A DNA stretch of 10,937 nucleotides from Cytophagales bacterium. GTDB taxonomy: Bacteria; Bacteroidota; Bacteroidia; Cytophagales; Spirosomataceae. Within the stretch, counting starts at the first letter, position 1; each line of letters opens with the position of its first letter. Location of the stretch: contig JAGWUO010000015.1 of the NCBI GenBank assembly GCA_028868395.1, positions 1-10,937 of the forward strand, read 5' to 3'. Of the stretch, positions 1-6,230 are shown piece by piece. A program made the position numbers and the translations under genes. A model generated the notes under the pieces. That model was not told the origin of the DNA, did no database searches, and was given only the letters and a program-made list of their open reading frames with translations.

Positions 1-589
1 CACCTTGGGCATTCTTTTATTGACCTTAGTAGGTTTAATCGCCGTAGGATTTGAGCACTTTGTCAGTCCTGATAAGGATGAATTAATTAAGGCTGAGAAA
101 TTTGTGGAGCCAGAGGAAGAGGTTTTGCCAGAGGCAACACAAGTAGTGATCGATTCTACGCAAGATTCAGCGGATTCATTAATCGTTCCCAAAGACTCCA
201 TAATTAGTAAGTCTGATGAAGAACAATTAGCGGAACAAAAGAAAGAAGCTGAAGCGGAAGTAGTTCCTGAAGTAGCTACGCCAGCAGGCAAATCACATGC
301 CATTACGGTCGAAAAAGGGGAGACCTTTTCGGCTGTGGCGCGCAAGTTTGGTTTGAAAGTAGATCAATTAAAAGCTTTGAATCCTGGGGTAAATCCGGAT
401 GGAATTAAAAGTGGTTCGACTAAATTAAACGTAAAAATTCAAGCGATTCATACGGTGGGACCTGGCGATATTATGCGCAAAGTGGCGGAGAAATATGGCG
501 TTAGTAAGCAAGCGATCATGGATGCGAATCACAAGAAAGATGATATTACGCTTCGAGGCGAAGTACTTATCATTCCCTTGAAAAAATGA
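1..589 (+). CDS. LysM-domain protein with N-terminal membrane anchor (5' end cut by window)
   Basis: The reading frame is open to the left edge. The first in-window start is a TTG at position 5 that falls inside a hydrophobic segment, so the true start probably lies upstream. Visible parts, numbered from that TTG: a membrane helix at about residues 1-16; an acidic Glu/Pro/Ala/Ser-rich linker at about 22-95; then two LysM domains at about 98-143 and 148-192. The second contains the typical D-I-M-R-K-V-A-E-K-Y-G-V core and ends in L-I-I-P-L. LysM domains bind the N-acetylglucosamine backbone of peptidoglycan, so I infer an inner-membrane protein reaching the cell wall, with the acidic linker as spacer. 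The stop overlaps the start of the M15 peptidase gene (ATGA at 586-589), which suggests translational coupling and a joint cell-wall role. The fold is certain; the specific role is unknown. Confidence 0.85.
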   Translation, partial: TLGILLLTLVGLIAVGFEHFVSPDKDELIKAEKFVEPEEEVLPEATQVVIDSTQDSADSLIVPKDSIISKSDEEQLAEQKKEAEAEVVPEVATPAGKSHAITVEKGETFSAVARKFGLKVDQLKALNPGVNPDGIKSGSTKLNVKIQAIHTVGPGDIMRKVAEKYGVSKQAIMDANHKKDDITLRGEVLIIPLKK

Positions 590-1491
590 TTTTAATTGGT
601 TTGATACCACTTTTGTGGTTCTTTTTTAGTTTTGGTGATGTAGATGCGAAGCCTCGTATTTGTGAGCCTACTAAACTTGAATCGCTTGATTGGGAAGAGT
701 TTAAGTGGTTATATAAACAGCAGGATTCTACTTTTTCCGGTGATTCCGTAGCTAACTATGTTTTCATTCGCATTAATCCAGATGGTTCTCGCGAAACGCG
801 TGAAGTCGCTGCATTGCACCGGCCTTGGACGGAATTATTAGCTTCAGAAATTGATTCCTTCGAAGTAAAAAGGGATAGTTTAATCAAGCGCATTAACCCA
901 CCTTACCGCTTAAAATACACCTCGACTACTCGCAATAAGAAGCAGCAATTAGCCTTGCAGAAGAAGGGTTTTTCTAAAGCCTTTATCTCCTTTCATAACT
1001 TCGGTTTAGCCGCGGATGGGGCGATCTACCGCAAAGGGAGATACCTGAAAAGGGGAATGATCTATGAGCAATACGGGGACAAAGCGAAAGAAATTGGTTT
1101 GTATTGGGGTGGCGATTTTGTTGGTTTTCCTGATCCGGGTCATATTCAGGCTTTTTTGAATTCGGCGACTTTGATTCAGAAATATCCGGAGGTTGCTTTA
1201 GAATATGAGCCCTTTAAAAATGCCTACGAACGTAATTATTTCAAAAAGGTGGATATAGGCCGAGAAGAATTAGTAGAGGACTCTCGTGATTTATTGACTG
1301 AATTAAATAAGTTGCGCGAAAATAAGCCCTGTGCTTGCTCTCGAGCGATTCCTTTTCCTGCGTCTGCTTCGGATCTCCAATTGAAACCTTATACCATTAC
1401 CGTGTTAGCCAACTTGCGGGAAAATTATATTTTCATCCAAAAAGGCTCCTTCGGTTATTTTTATTCAACGGGTCGTTGGAAACTTGATTAG
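586..1491 (+). CDS. Secreted M15-family zinc peptidase, probably acting on peptidoglycan peptides
   Basis: 301 aa. An N-terminal hydrophobic stretch (about residues 1-16) reads as a signal peptide or anchor. The M15 (VanY / L-alanyl-D-glutamate peptidase) signature is clear: S-F-H-N-F-G-L-A-A-D at 135-144 supplies zinc ligands His137 and Asp144, and W-G-G-D-F-V-G-F-P-D-P-G-H at 174-186 supplies the third ligand His186 with Asp183 as likely catalytic acid/base. The family cleaves stem peptides of peptidoglycan outside the cytoplasmic membrane; which bond is cut cannot be read here. About 110 residues follow the catalytic core, longer than minimal endolysin-type members; I cannot assign that tail. 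The start codon overlaps the stop of the upstream LysM gene by ATGA, implying coupled synthesis of a wall-binding and a wall-cutting protein. Its stop codon overlaps that of fmt on the other strand. Confidence 0.85.
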   Translation: MILIGLIPLLWFFFSFGDVDAKPRICEPTKLESLDWEEFKWLYKQQDSTFSGDSVANYVFIRINPDGSRETREVAALHRPWTELLASEIDSFEVKRDSLIKRINPPYRLKYTSTTRNKKQQLALQKKGFSKAFISFHNFGLAADGAIYRKGRYLKRGMIYEQYGDKAKEIGLYWGGDFVGFPDPGHIQAFLNSATLIQKYPEVALEYEPFKNAYERNYFKKVDIGREELVEDSRDLLTELNKLRENKPCACSRAIPFPASASDLQLKPYTITVLANLRENYIFIQKGSFGYFYSTGRWKLD

Positions 1492-2405
1492 AAATTGAAA
1501 TTGTATCCGCGTAAAAAATCCTCGATTTTCAATCGCTTTTTTCCCTCCATTTGCCATTCCAGGATATTGATATAGCCGTCTTTGCAGCCTACGCGTAAAA
1601 ACGTTTTTTGATCCGTATCCCAAACGCCCTCTCCTAAGTCAGGGATGATTTCTGGATGGAATTCTACTGCAATCAGCTTGCAGTTTTTGCCCTGAAATAT
1701 TGTATGAGCCCCGGGGAATGGATTCATTCCGCGTACTAAATTTACGATTTCTCGTCCAGTTCGATTCCAATGTACCTCCCCGGTGCTACGTTGTAATTTA
1801 GGGGCAGATTTTAGCTCTGCGATTTCTTGTTGTGGAGTGGGATGAATATCCCCGGTTTCGATTGCTTTAGCCGTTTTAACCACTAATGCGCCACCTTTAT
1901 GCATTAGACGTTCATAAAGTTCGCCTGTAGTGTCTGTGGTAGATATGGGCTCTGTTTCTTGGAATAATAAGTCCCCTGTGTCGATCTCGTGTTGTAAAAA
2001 GAAGGTAGTAATGCCTGTTTCCGTTTCGCCATTAATCACTGCCCAGTGAATGGGCGCTGCTCCGCGGTATTGTGGAAGTAAGGAGGCGTGTAAATTAAAG
2101 GTGCCCATAGGCGGCATATTCCAAACCGCTTCAGGTAGCATGCGAAAGGCAACAATAATCTGTAGGTCTGCTTGATAAGAAGCTAATTCAGCCAGAAAGG
2201 AAGGGTCTTTTAATTTTACAGGTTGTAAAATGGGTAAGCCTACGGATTCTGCATACACTTTAACAGGAGAGGATTGAATTTGCTGTCCACGGCCAGCGGG
2301 TTTGTCAGGCGCGGTCACAACGGCAACGACGTCCATTTTAGCTTCTACTAAGGCCTGTAAACTCGCCACTGCAAACTCTGGGGTTCCAAAAAATATAATC
2401 CGCAT
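1488..2405 (-). CDS. fmt: Methionyl-tRNA formyltransferase
   Basis: 305 aa, near full family length. It transfers the formyl group of 10-formyl-tetrahydrofolate to Met-tRNA(fMet) in the cytoplasm, preparing the initiator tRNA. The N-terminal Rossmann domain opens with R-I-I-F-F-G-T-P-E-F-A. The catalytic region has N104-L-H106-A-S-L-L-P111, then Q-Y-R-G-A-A-P-I-H-W-A and the I-D142-T-G-D motif, matching the Asn-His-Asp triad of the family. The tRNA-binding C-terminal domain (about 205-305) is present and includes G-M-N-P-F-P-G-A. The ATG start is the first Met and fits family alignments. The gene is divergent from greA, with 195 bp between them, and its TAA stop shares four bases with the stop of the M15 peptidase. 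A possible minus-strand -7 box (TAGTTTTG read from 2525 to 2518) has no clear -33 partner, so the promoter is uncertain. Confidence 0.97.
   Translation of the reverse strand: MRIIFFGTPEFAVASLQALVEAKMDVVAVVTAPDKPAGRGQQIQSSPVKVYAESVGLPILQPVKLKDPSFLAELASYQADLQIIVAFRMLPEAVWNMPPMGTFNLHASLLPQYRGAAPIHWAVINGETETGITTFFLQHEIDTGDLLFQETEPISTTDTTGELYERLMHKGGALVVKTAKAIETGDIHPTPQQEIAELKSAPKLQRSTGEVHWNRTGREIVNLVRGMNPFPGAHTIFQGKNCKLIAVEFHPEIIPDLGEGVWDTDQKTFLRVGCKDGYINILEWQMEGKKRLKIEDFLRGYNFNF
1513..1542 (+). terminator. Possible terminator of the LysM-M15 pair, nested in fmt
   Basis: About 30 nt past the M15 stop, a 5-bp hairpin with a triloop (CGATT, TTC, AATCG; 1523-1535) is followed by C and six T (1536-1542). 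Six A at 1513-1518 could extend pairing with that T run. It lies in the Lys-rich C-terminal codons of fmt on the other strand. The stem is short and A/T-rich and the surrounding codons constrain it, so this is tentative. Confidence 0.35.
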
Positions 2406-2446
2406 CCTTGATTTTGATTGTTTGTGGAATCCGTCTGAATTTTTAT

Positions 2447-2454
2447 TATCTTTG
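2447..2454 (+). promoter_or_regulatory. greA promoter, -7 box TATCTTTG
   Basis: TATCTTTG fits the Bacteroidota -7 consensus TAnnTTTG exactly. A TTTG at 2421-2424 may be the -33 element, though the 22-bp spacing is longer than the 18 bp seen before rpsF. A transcript from here would begin near 2460 and carry a leader of about 140 nt before the greA ATG, including the hairpin at 2539-2561. Confidence 0.6.
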
Positions 2455-2538
2455 TAGTCTACAAAACAACCCTTACGTGCTGTTAGAAAAACAAAAACTT
2501 TAGTTACGAATCCGAAACAAAACTACAAATAAATTAGG

Positions 2539-2571
2539 TAGAACGGTCGGAGGCCGTTCTATTTTGTTTTT
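2539..2571 (+). terminator. Intrinsic terminator / attenuator in the greA leader
   Basis: TAGAACGG (2539-2546) pairs perfectly with CCGTTCTA (2554-2561). Adding T2547-G2553 and C2548-G2552 gives a 10-bp stem with loop GGA, followed by a T-rich run (ATTTTGTTTTT type, 2561-2571). It sits downstream of the only good plus-strand promoter box and 30 nt upstream of the greA start codon, with no gene before it on this strand. The placement suggests premature termination that controls how much transcript reaches greA. The structure is seen directly; the regulatory role is inferred. Confidence 0.7.
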
Positions 2572-2600
2572 AAGCACTGAGGTAAAACCCTAAATAGAGT

Positions 2601-3074
2601 ATGGCAAAGTTTCAATATTACACGGCAGAGGCGCTAGATAAATTAAAAGCGGAATTACATCATTTGAAGATTACTGGTCGTTCAGATATGGCCAAACAAA
2701 TCGCGGAAGCACGCGATAAAGGCGATTTAAGTGAGAACGCTGAGTACGATGCAGCGAAAGATGCACAAGGTTTATTGGAATTAAAGATTTCTAAATTAGA
2801 AGAAATTATTTCGGTAGCGCGTGTTTTAGATGAGTCAACCATTGATTTATCCGTTGTTTCCATCTATTCAATCGTTCAAATTAAGAACACGAAAAACGGA
2901 GCCACTTTCACGTATACCATCGTTTCTGAAGAAGAGGCAGATTTGAAAGCGGGGAAAATCTCGGTTTCGTCTCCTTTTGGGAAAGGTTTATTAGGCAAGA
3001 AAGTGGGGGATTTAGCAGAAATCACTGCTCCTGCTGGAAAGTTAGAATTTGAGATTATGTCCTTAACGCGTTAG
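2601..3074 (+). CDS. greA: Transcription elongation factor GreA
   Basis: 157 aa, the usual GreA length. It binds RNA polymerase through the secondary channel and stimulates cleavage of backtracked RNA, freeing stalled complexes. The N-terminal antiparallel coiled coil (about residues 5-75) carries the diagnostic motif G-D-L-S-E-N-A-E-Y-D-A-A-K, whose acidic Asp/Glu pair at the tip coordinates the catalytic metal. The C-terminal FKBP-like domain (about 80-157) includes S-P-F-G-K-G-L-L-G-K-K-V-G-D. Start: ATG after an A-rich leader with no Shine-Dalgarno, giving the expected N-terminus with a Y-Y-T-A-E-A motif. The long leader with a terminator hairpin suggests attenuation. The TAG stop overlaps the yggS stop on the opposite strand by four bases, and a candidate greA terminator lies about 107 nt further on, inside yggS. 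Confidence 0.97.
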   Translation: MAKFQYYTAEALDKLKAELHHLKITGRSDMAKQIAEARDKGDLSENAEYDAAKDAQGLLELKISKLEEIISVARVLDESTIDLSVVSIYSIVQIKNTKNGATFTYTIVSEEEADLKAGKISVSSPFGKGLLGKKVGDLAEITAPAGKLEFEIMSLTR

Positions 3075-3748
3075 TGACGAGGACCATAGATGGCTGAACC
3101 CACTCGAACTAAGGTAGCCCCTAGTTCAGCTGCGATCAAGTAATCACCAGACATACCCATGGACAATTCAGTCCATTCTACAAGACCGGTCGAAACGCCG
3201 GTTTTGTTGTTTTTAAGCTGTTGGAAAAAATCCGCCAGGCTCTTGAATTCGCGTCGAATCTGCTTCTCATCTGCCGTGAAACTCGCCATCCCCATTAAAC
3301 CCACGATGCGGATGTGTTTCATCTCCGCAAAAGAGGCATCTGCTAACAAGGCTTCGGCTTCCTTGAAATCCAAACCAAACTTACTCTCCTCCGTCGCAAT
3401 GAAAATTTGCAAGAGGCAGTGGATGATGCGGTTATTTTTCGCCCCTTGCTTATTGATTTCTTTCAATAAATTCAGCGAATCCACGGAATGAATCAGGTGC
3501 ACAAACGGCGCAATATATTTTACTTTGTTCGTTTGTAGGTGTCCTATTTGATGCCAAAGAATGTCCCCAGGCAACACCGCCTGCTTTTCGACCATCTCTT
3601 GCACCCGGTTTTCCCCAAATTCAATCGCCCCCGCCGCATAGGTTTCTTTTAATTCTTCAATGCTTCTCGTCTTAGTCACCACAATAAGTCGAGCGGCGCT
3701 GTCGTTTAATTGCTTGTTAATCAAGGAAATTTGTTCTGCGATGGCCAT
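3071..3748 (-). CDS. yggS: YggS/PLPBP-family pyridoxal phosphate-binding protein
   Basis: 225 aa, full length. The family binds pyridoxal 5'-phosphate on a single TIM-barrel domain and is linked to vitamin B6 and amino-acid homeostasis; no catalytic reaction is established. The PLP lysine is K26 in L-I-V-V-T-K-T. Other family blocks are F-G-E-N-R-V-Q-E (about 44-51), W-H-Q-I-G-H-L-Q-T-N-K (about 65-75), G-L-M-G-M-A, L-S-M-G-M-S-G-D-Y and the phosphate-binding end V-R-V-G-S-A-I-Y-G. The gene is convergent with greA (4-bp stop overlap) and divergent from the coiled-coil protein gene. A variable stretch rich in Lys/Asn/Thr/Gly (encoded around 3180-3215) is where the opposite strand forms a terminator-like hairpin. 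The ATG at 3748 gives the normal family N-terminus. Confidence 0.95.
   Translation of the reverse strand: MAIAEQISLINKQLNDSAARLIVVTKTRSIEELKETYAAGAIEFGENRVQEMVEKQAVLPGDILWHQIGHLQTNKVKYIAPFVHLIHSVDSLNLLKEINKQGAKNNRIIHCLLQIFIATEESKFGLDFKEAEALLADASFAEMKHIRIVGLMGMASFTADEKQIRREFKSLADFFQQLKNNKTGVSTGLVEWTELSMGMSGDYLIAAELGATLVRVGSAIYGPRH
3181..3214 (+). terminator. Candidate greA terminator embedded antisense in yggS
   Basis: On the plus strand CAAGACCGG (3181-3189) pairs with CCGGTTTTG (3198-3206): nine base pairs including one G-T wobble, with an 8-nt loop, followed at once by TTGTTTTT (3207-3214). This is a good intrinsic terminator shape about 107 nt past the greA stop, on the greA strand but within the yggS coding sequence. 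Because greA and yggS overlap at their stops, no intergenic space exists for a terminator. Confidence 0.65.
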
Positions 3749-3804
3749 GGGGCGGAAAGGCTAAATTTTGTTTGGACGAAAAAATAATATTAAAATTAAT
3801 TTAT

Positions 3805-3812
3805 TATTTTTG
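3805..3812 (+). promoter_or_regulatory. Possible promoter (-7 box TATTTTTG) of the coiled-coil protein gene
   Basis: TATTTTTG matches TAnnTTTG and lies 33 bp upstream of the ATG at 3846. No -33 TTTG at suitable distance is visible, and the surroundings are very A/T-rich, so chance matches are likely. On the opposite strand TACTCTTG (3823 back to 3816) is a one-mismatch candidate for yggS. Confidence 0.4.
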
Positions 3813-3845
3813 ATTCAAGAGTAAAAGATCAAATAAAGCAACTAA

Positions 3846-4820
3846 ATGGAATCGGATAATTCGAGAGAGAACGAAAGTGGATTGAAGCGTCGAGTGACCT
3901 GGTTAACACTATTGGTTTTCTTATTAATCGCCTATATTGTAGTAGACAAGTTCGGGTTGCTTGATCGATTCTTTCAGCCTTCTCAAGCGGAATTTGTGGA
4001 AAATGCACAAGTGAAGCTAGATTCAGTCGCGGAGCAATTGAATTTACGTTTGGTCCAAATCAAAAAACTAGGCGGTAAAGTAAATGAGCTAGAAAAGGCA
4101 AAGGCCCAAATCTTAGGGGATCAAAAGCATTTGAGTGATATCGATCCAGCAGAATTCCAAAAGAAATTAAGCTACTATTTACATCTATTAGGCCAGAAGG
4201 ATGCGGAAATTAAAAAATTAAAGAAAGAGAACGTCGTTTTAATTCTTCGCAATGATTCCCTTAGCCGCGAAGCCCAAATTCTAAAAGTAGGTTTAGTTAA
4301 CATCCAAAAGGCATTGGAGGATTCAAGTAAGACGTTTGGTCTTAAGGAAAGAGAACTAAGTGAAAGATCTCGCGTGTTAGAAATTAGAAATAAGGAATTA
4401 AGCGAAAAGGTGAGCGCTGCTGCTGCTTTACGTGCTGAGGGGGTAAATGTATACGCCATTTCTTCACGTGGGAAAGAATCTTCAGTCAACAACCAAAAGG
4501 CACGTAAAGTCGATAAAATCCGCGTAATGTTCCATTTACAGGAAAACGCACTCGCAAACAAGGAGATCAAAACCGTGTTTCTGCGTATTATTGAACCTAC
4601 AGGGACAACGATTTCGGATTATAATTTAGGTTCGGGTACCTTTGATTTTAAAGGTCGCGAACTAACATTCACTAGTCGCCAGCGTATTTTCTATGAAAAT
4701 AACCACCAATCAGTGGAATTTATCTATTCCAGACCAAATGGTTTCAAAGCCGGTAAGCACGAAATTGAGCTTTACGCGGAGGGTTATTTGATCGGACTAG
4801 GAACCTTCGAAGTGCGCTAA
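3846..4820 (+). CDS. Membrane-anchored coiled-coil protein of unknown function
   Basis: 324 aa; I do not recognise a named family. Visible architecture: a charged N-terminus with K-R-R just before a single membrane helix (about residues 18-34, which predicts N-in/C-out); a long coiled coil (about 48-195) dominated by Lys, Glu, Leu and Gln in heptad-like order; and a C-terminal globular part (about 210-324) rich in alternating hydrophobic residues typical of beta strands, ending G-L-G-T-F-E-V-R. I infer a periplasm-facing, probably self-associating protein. SMC- or chromosome-segregation-like names are sometimes given to such proteins because of the coiled coil, but there is no Walker A motif here. 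It stands alone, divergent from yggS, and no terminator is visible before the rpsF promoter, so some read-through into the ribosomal operon is possible. Confidence 0.85.
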   Translation: MESDNSRENESGLKRRVTWLTLLVFLLIAYIVVDKFGLLDRFFQPSQAEFVENAQVKLDSVAEQLNLRLVQIKKLGGKVNELEKAKAQILGDQKHLSDIDPAEFQKKLSYYLHLLGQKDAEIKKLKKENVVLILRNDSLSREAQILKVGLVNIQKALEDSSKTFGLKERELSERSRVLEIRNKELSEKVSAAAALRAEGVNVYAISSRGKESSVNNQKARKVDKIRVMFHLQENALANKEIKTVFLRIIEPTGTTISDYNLGSGTFDFKGRELTFTSRQRIFYENNHQSVEFIYSRPNGFKAGKHEIELYAEGYLIGLGTFEVR

Positions 4821-4842
4821 TCCTAAAATATTGTTGTTAACG

Positions 4843-4873
4843 TTTTGATTGTGAAGGAATATTCGTACCTTTG
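4843..4873 (+). promoter_or_regulatory. Promoter of the rpsF-rpsR-rplI operon
   Basis: TTTTG (4843-4847) as -33 element, an 18-bp spacer and TACCTTTG (4866-4873) as -7 element. This is the clearest Bacteroidota-type promoter in the window. The predicted start near 4880 leaves a leader of about 35 nt before the rpsF ATG at 4914. I saw no structured ribosomal-protein binding motif in that leader. Confidence 0.8.
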
Positions 4874-4913
4874 CAGTCCAAATTTTTACCAGTTTTTAAA
4901 CAACAATTTTTTT

Positions 4914-5276
4914 ATGGAATTAAAAAACTATGAGACGGTGTTCATTTTAACTCCCGTTTTGTCTGAACAACAGACAAAGGACACTGTTGAGAAATTCAAG
5001 AATCTGTTGGTAGAAAACGGTGCGCAAATCGTTCACGAAGACGCTTGGGGCTTACGTAAGTTAGCTTACCCGATTCAGAACAAGCACACTGGATACTATC
5101 AAATTTTCGAATTCGCAGCAGCTCCTACCTTGATTGCTAAATTAGAATTAGAATACAAGCGTGATGAGCGTGTGATTCGTTTCTTGACTTTAGCTTTAGA
5201 TAAGCACGCTGTAGCTTACAACGAAAAAAAGAGAAAAGGATTAGTAGGTAGAAAACCAGAAAAAACAGAAGCATAA
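4914..5276 (+). CDS. rpsF: Small-subunit ribosomal protein S6 (bS6)
   Basis: 120 aa from the ATG at 4914. S6 binds 16S rRNA in the platform of the 30S subunit as a heterodimer with S18. The sequence opens [14 protein letters not shown] and contains [10 protein letters not shown] and [11 protein letters not shown], all hallmarks of the ferredoxin-like S6 fold, with a short basic/acidic C-terminal tail. A TTG 69 nt upstream would give a longer frame, but it falls on the -33 promoter element and its extra residues are encoded by promoter DNA, so I reject it. First gene of the conserved rpsF-rpsR-rplI operon; one base separates its stop from the rpsR start. Confidence 0.97.
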   Translation: MELKNYETVFILTPVLSEQQTKDTVEKFKNLLVENGAQIVHEDAWGLRKLAYPIQNKHTGYYQIFEFAAAPTLIAKLELEYKRDERVIRFLTLALDKHAVAYNEKKRKGLVGRKPEKTEA

Positions 5277-5277
5277 T

Positions 5278-5529
5278 ATGACACTAGTTAACGAACCTGT
5301 AGATAAGAACGGAAACCGTAAGAAGTATTGCCGTTTCAAGAAATCTGGTATTCAATACATTGATTTCAAAAACCCAGATTATTTATTGAAGTTAGTGAAC
5401 GAGCAAGGTAAAATCTTACCTCGTCGTATCACAGGAACTTCATTGAAATTCCAACGTCGTGTGGCACAAGCTGTTAAGCGTGCTCGTCACTTGGCTTTGA
5501 TGCCTTACGTGGCTGACGGTTTAAAATAG
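5278..5529 (+). CDS. rpsR: Small-subunit ribosomal protein S18 (bS18)
   Basis: 83 aa, normal length. It forms a heterodimer with S6 on 16S rRNA in the 30S platform. Signature: K-K-Y-C-R-F-K-K near residues 15-22, Y-I-D-F-K-N-P-D-Y-L-L-K-L (27-39), then I-L-P-R-R-I-T-G-T-S-L-K-F-Q-R-R-V-A-Q-A-V-K-R-A-R as the rRNA-binding basic helix region. The ATG lies one base after the rpsF stop (TAATATG), so the two partners are probably translated in a coupled way at equal amounts. 36 bp separate it from rplI, with no promoter box seen between them. Confidence 0.97.
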   Translation: MTLVNEPVDKNGNRKKYCRFKKSGIQYIDFKNPDYLLKLVNEQGKILPRRITGTSLKFQRRVAQAVKRARHLALMPYVADGLK

Positions 5530-5565
5530 TACCTTATCCAATAAACATTTGATTGTAAACATAAG

Positions 5566-6009
5566 ATGGAAATTATATTAAAAACAGATATTGCTGGATT
5601 AGGTTACAAAAACGATATCGTTGCAGTGAAAGCTGGTTACGGTCGTAATTACTTAATTCCACAAGGATTCGCTATCATGGCGACTCCGTCTAACCGCAAG
5701 GTTGTAGCGGAAAACATCAAGCAAGCTGCTCACAAAGTGGAGAAAGTTCGTCAAGATGCATTCGATTTAGCTACAGCTATTGGTGAAATGACATTAACTA
5801 TTCCTGCGAAAACAGGTGATAGCGGAAAAATCTTTGGTCGTGTGACTAGCCTTCAAATTTCAGAGATGTTGAAAGAAAAAGGTTTCGATATCGATCGTAA
5901 GAAGATTTCATTCGATACAGAAGTGAAGACTATCGGCGATTACGCTGCTACGCTTGACTTACACAAGGAAGTAAAACACAAGATTACTTTCTCTGTGGTT
6001 TCAGAATAG
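5566..6009 (+). CDS. rplI: Large-subunit ribosomal protein L9 (bL9)
   Basis: 147 aa, normal length. L9 binds 23S rRNA near the base of the L1 stalk and projects from the ribosome. The N-terminal domain shows the family signature G-Y-G-R-N-Y-L-I-P-Q-G-F-A (about residues 24-36). A central helix rich in Lys/Glu/Ala (about 40-75) links to the C-terminal domain (about 80-147), which contains G-K-I-F-G-R-V-T and ends with a strand K-H-K-I-T-F-S-V-V. Last gene of the rpsF operon, followed after 25 nt by a strong intrinsic terminator. It converges on icd across the hairpin-array region. Confidence 0.97.
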   Translation: MEIILKTDIAGLGYKNDIVAVKAGYGRNYLIPQGFAIMATPSNRKVVAENIKQAAHKVEKVRQDAFDLATAIGEMTLTIPAKTGDSGKIFGRVTSLQISEMLKEKGFDIDRKKISFDTEVKTIGDYAATLDLHKEVKHKITFSVVSE

Positions 6010-6034
6010 TATTTGAAACAAAACGATAAGAAGG

Positions 6035-6070
6035 AATCGCGCTGAGCAATCGGCGCGATTTTTTTATTTT
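6035..6070 (+). terminator. Intrinsic terminator of the rpsF-rpsR-rplI operon
   Basis: AATCGCGC (6035-6042) pairs with GCGCGATT (6053-6060) around a 10-nt loop. A run of seven T (6059-6065) and then ATTTT follow. It starts 25 nt past the rplI stop. The hairpin arrays begin about 10 nt after it, so most operon transcripts should end before them. Confidence 0.88.
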
Positions 6071-6080
6071 AAGCCAGGGC

Positions 6081-6230
6081 GTCACTTCGTGACTTAGTCA
6101 TCGCTGCGCGATTTAGTCACGACTGCGTCATTTAGTCATCGCTTTGCGATTTAGTCACGACTCTGTCGTTTAGTCGGCGCTGCGCGCCTAAGTCATCGCT
6201 AAGCGATTTAGTCGCCCTGCGGGCTTAGTC
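6081..6230 (+). repeat. Left hairpin array: eight palindromic units joined by TTAGTC
   Basis: Eight units, each a hairpin plus hexamer. Hairpins at 6081-6093, 6100-6112, 6119-6131, 6138-6150, 6157-6169, 6176-6188, 6195-6207 (13 nt: 5-bp stem, 3-nt loop) and 6214-6224 (11 nt: 4-bp stem). Stems: GTCAC, ATCGC, ACGAC, ATCGC, ACGAC, GGCGC, ATCGC, GCCC; loops TTC, TGC, TGC, TTT, TCT, TGC, TAA, TGC. Every stem closes with C-G, every loop starts with T and all stems pair perfectly except one G-T in unit 3. The linker is TTAGTC seven times and TAAGTC once (6189-6194). The usual period is 19 nt. Near-identical octamers GCCAGGGC (6073-6080) and GTCAGGGC (6237-6244) bracket the array. It lies just past the rpsF-operon terminator. 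Function unknown. Confidence 0.9.

Noticed and set aside
2477..2503. GTG-initiated 8-codon leader peptide in the greA leader
   Set aside because: Non-ATG start, no run of regulatory codons, and no alternative hairpin seen that would link its translation to the terminator.
3160..3490. Plus-strand 110-codon open frame inside yggS
   Set aside because: Antisense shadow of a well-supported gene; no family resemblance or start signal.
4845..4913. 23-residue N-terminal extension of S6 from a TTG
   Set aside because: The start lies on the -33 element and the extension is encoded by promoter and leader DNA; S6 proteins begin at the M-E-L-K-N-Y site.
4874..4913. S6:S18-binding autoregulatory motif in the rpsF leader
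   Set aside because: The leader of about 35 nt is A/T-rich and I see no paired element or CCG-type loop.
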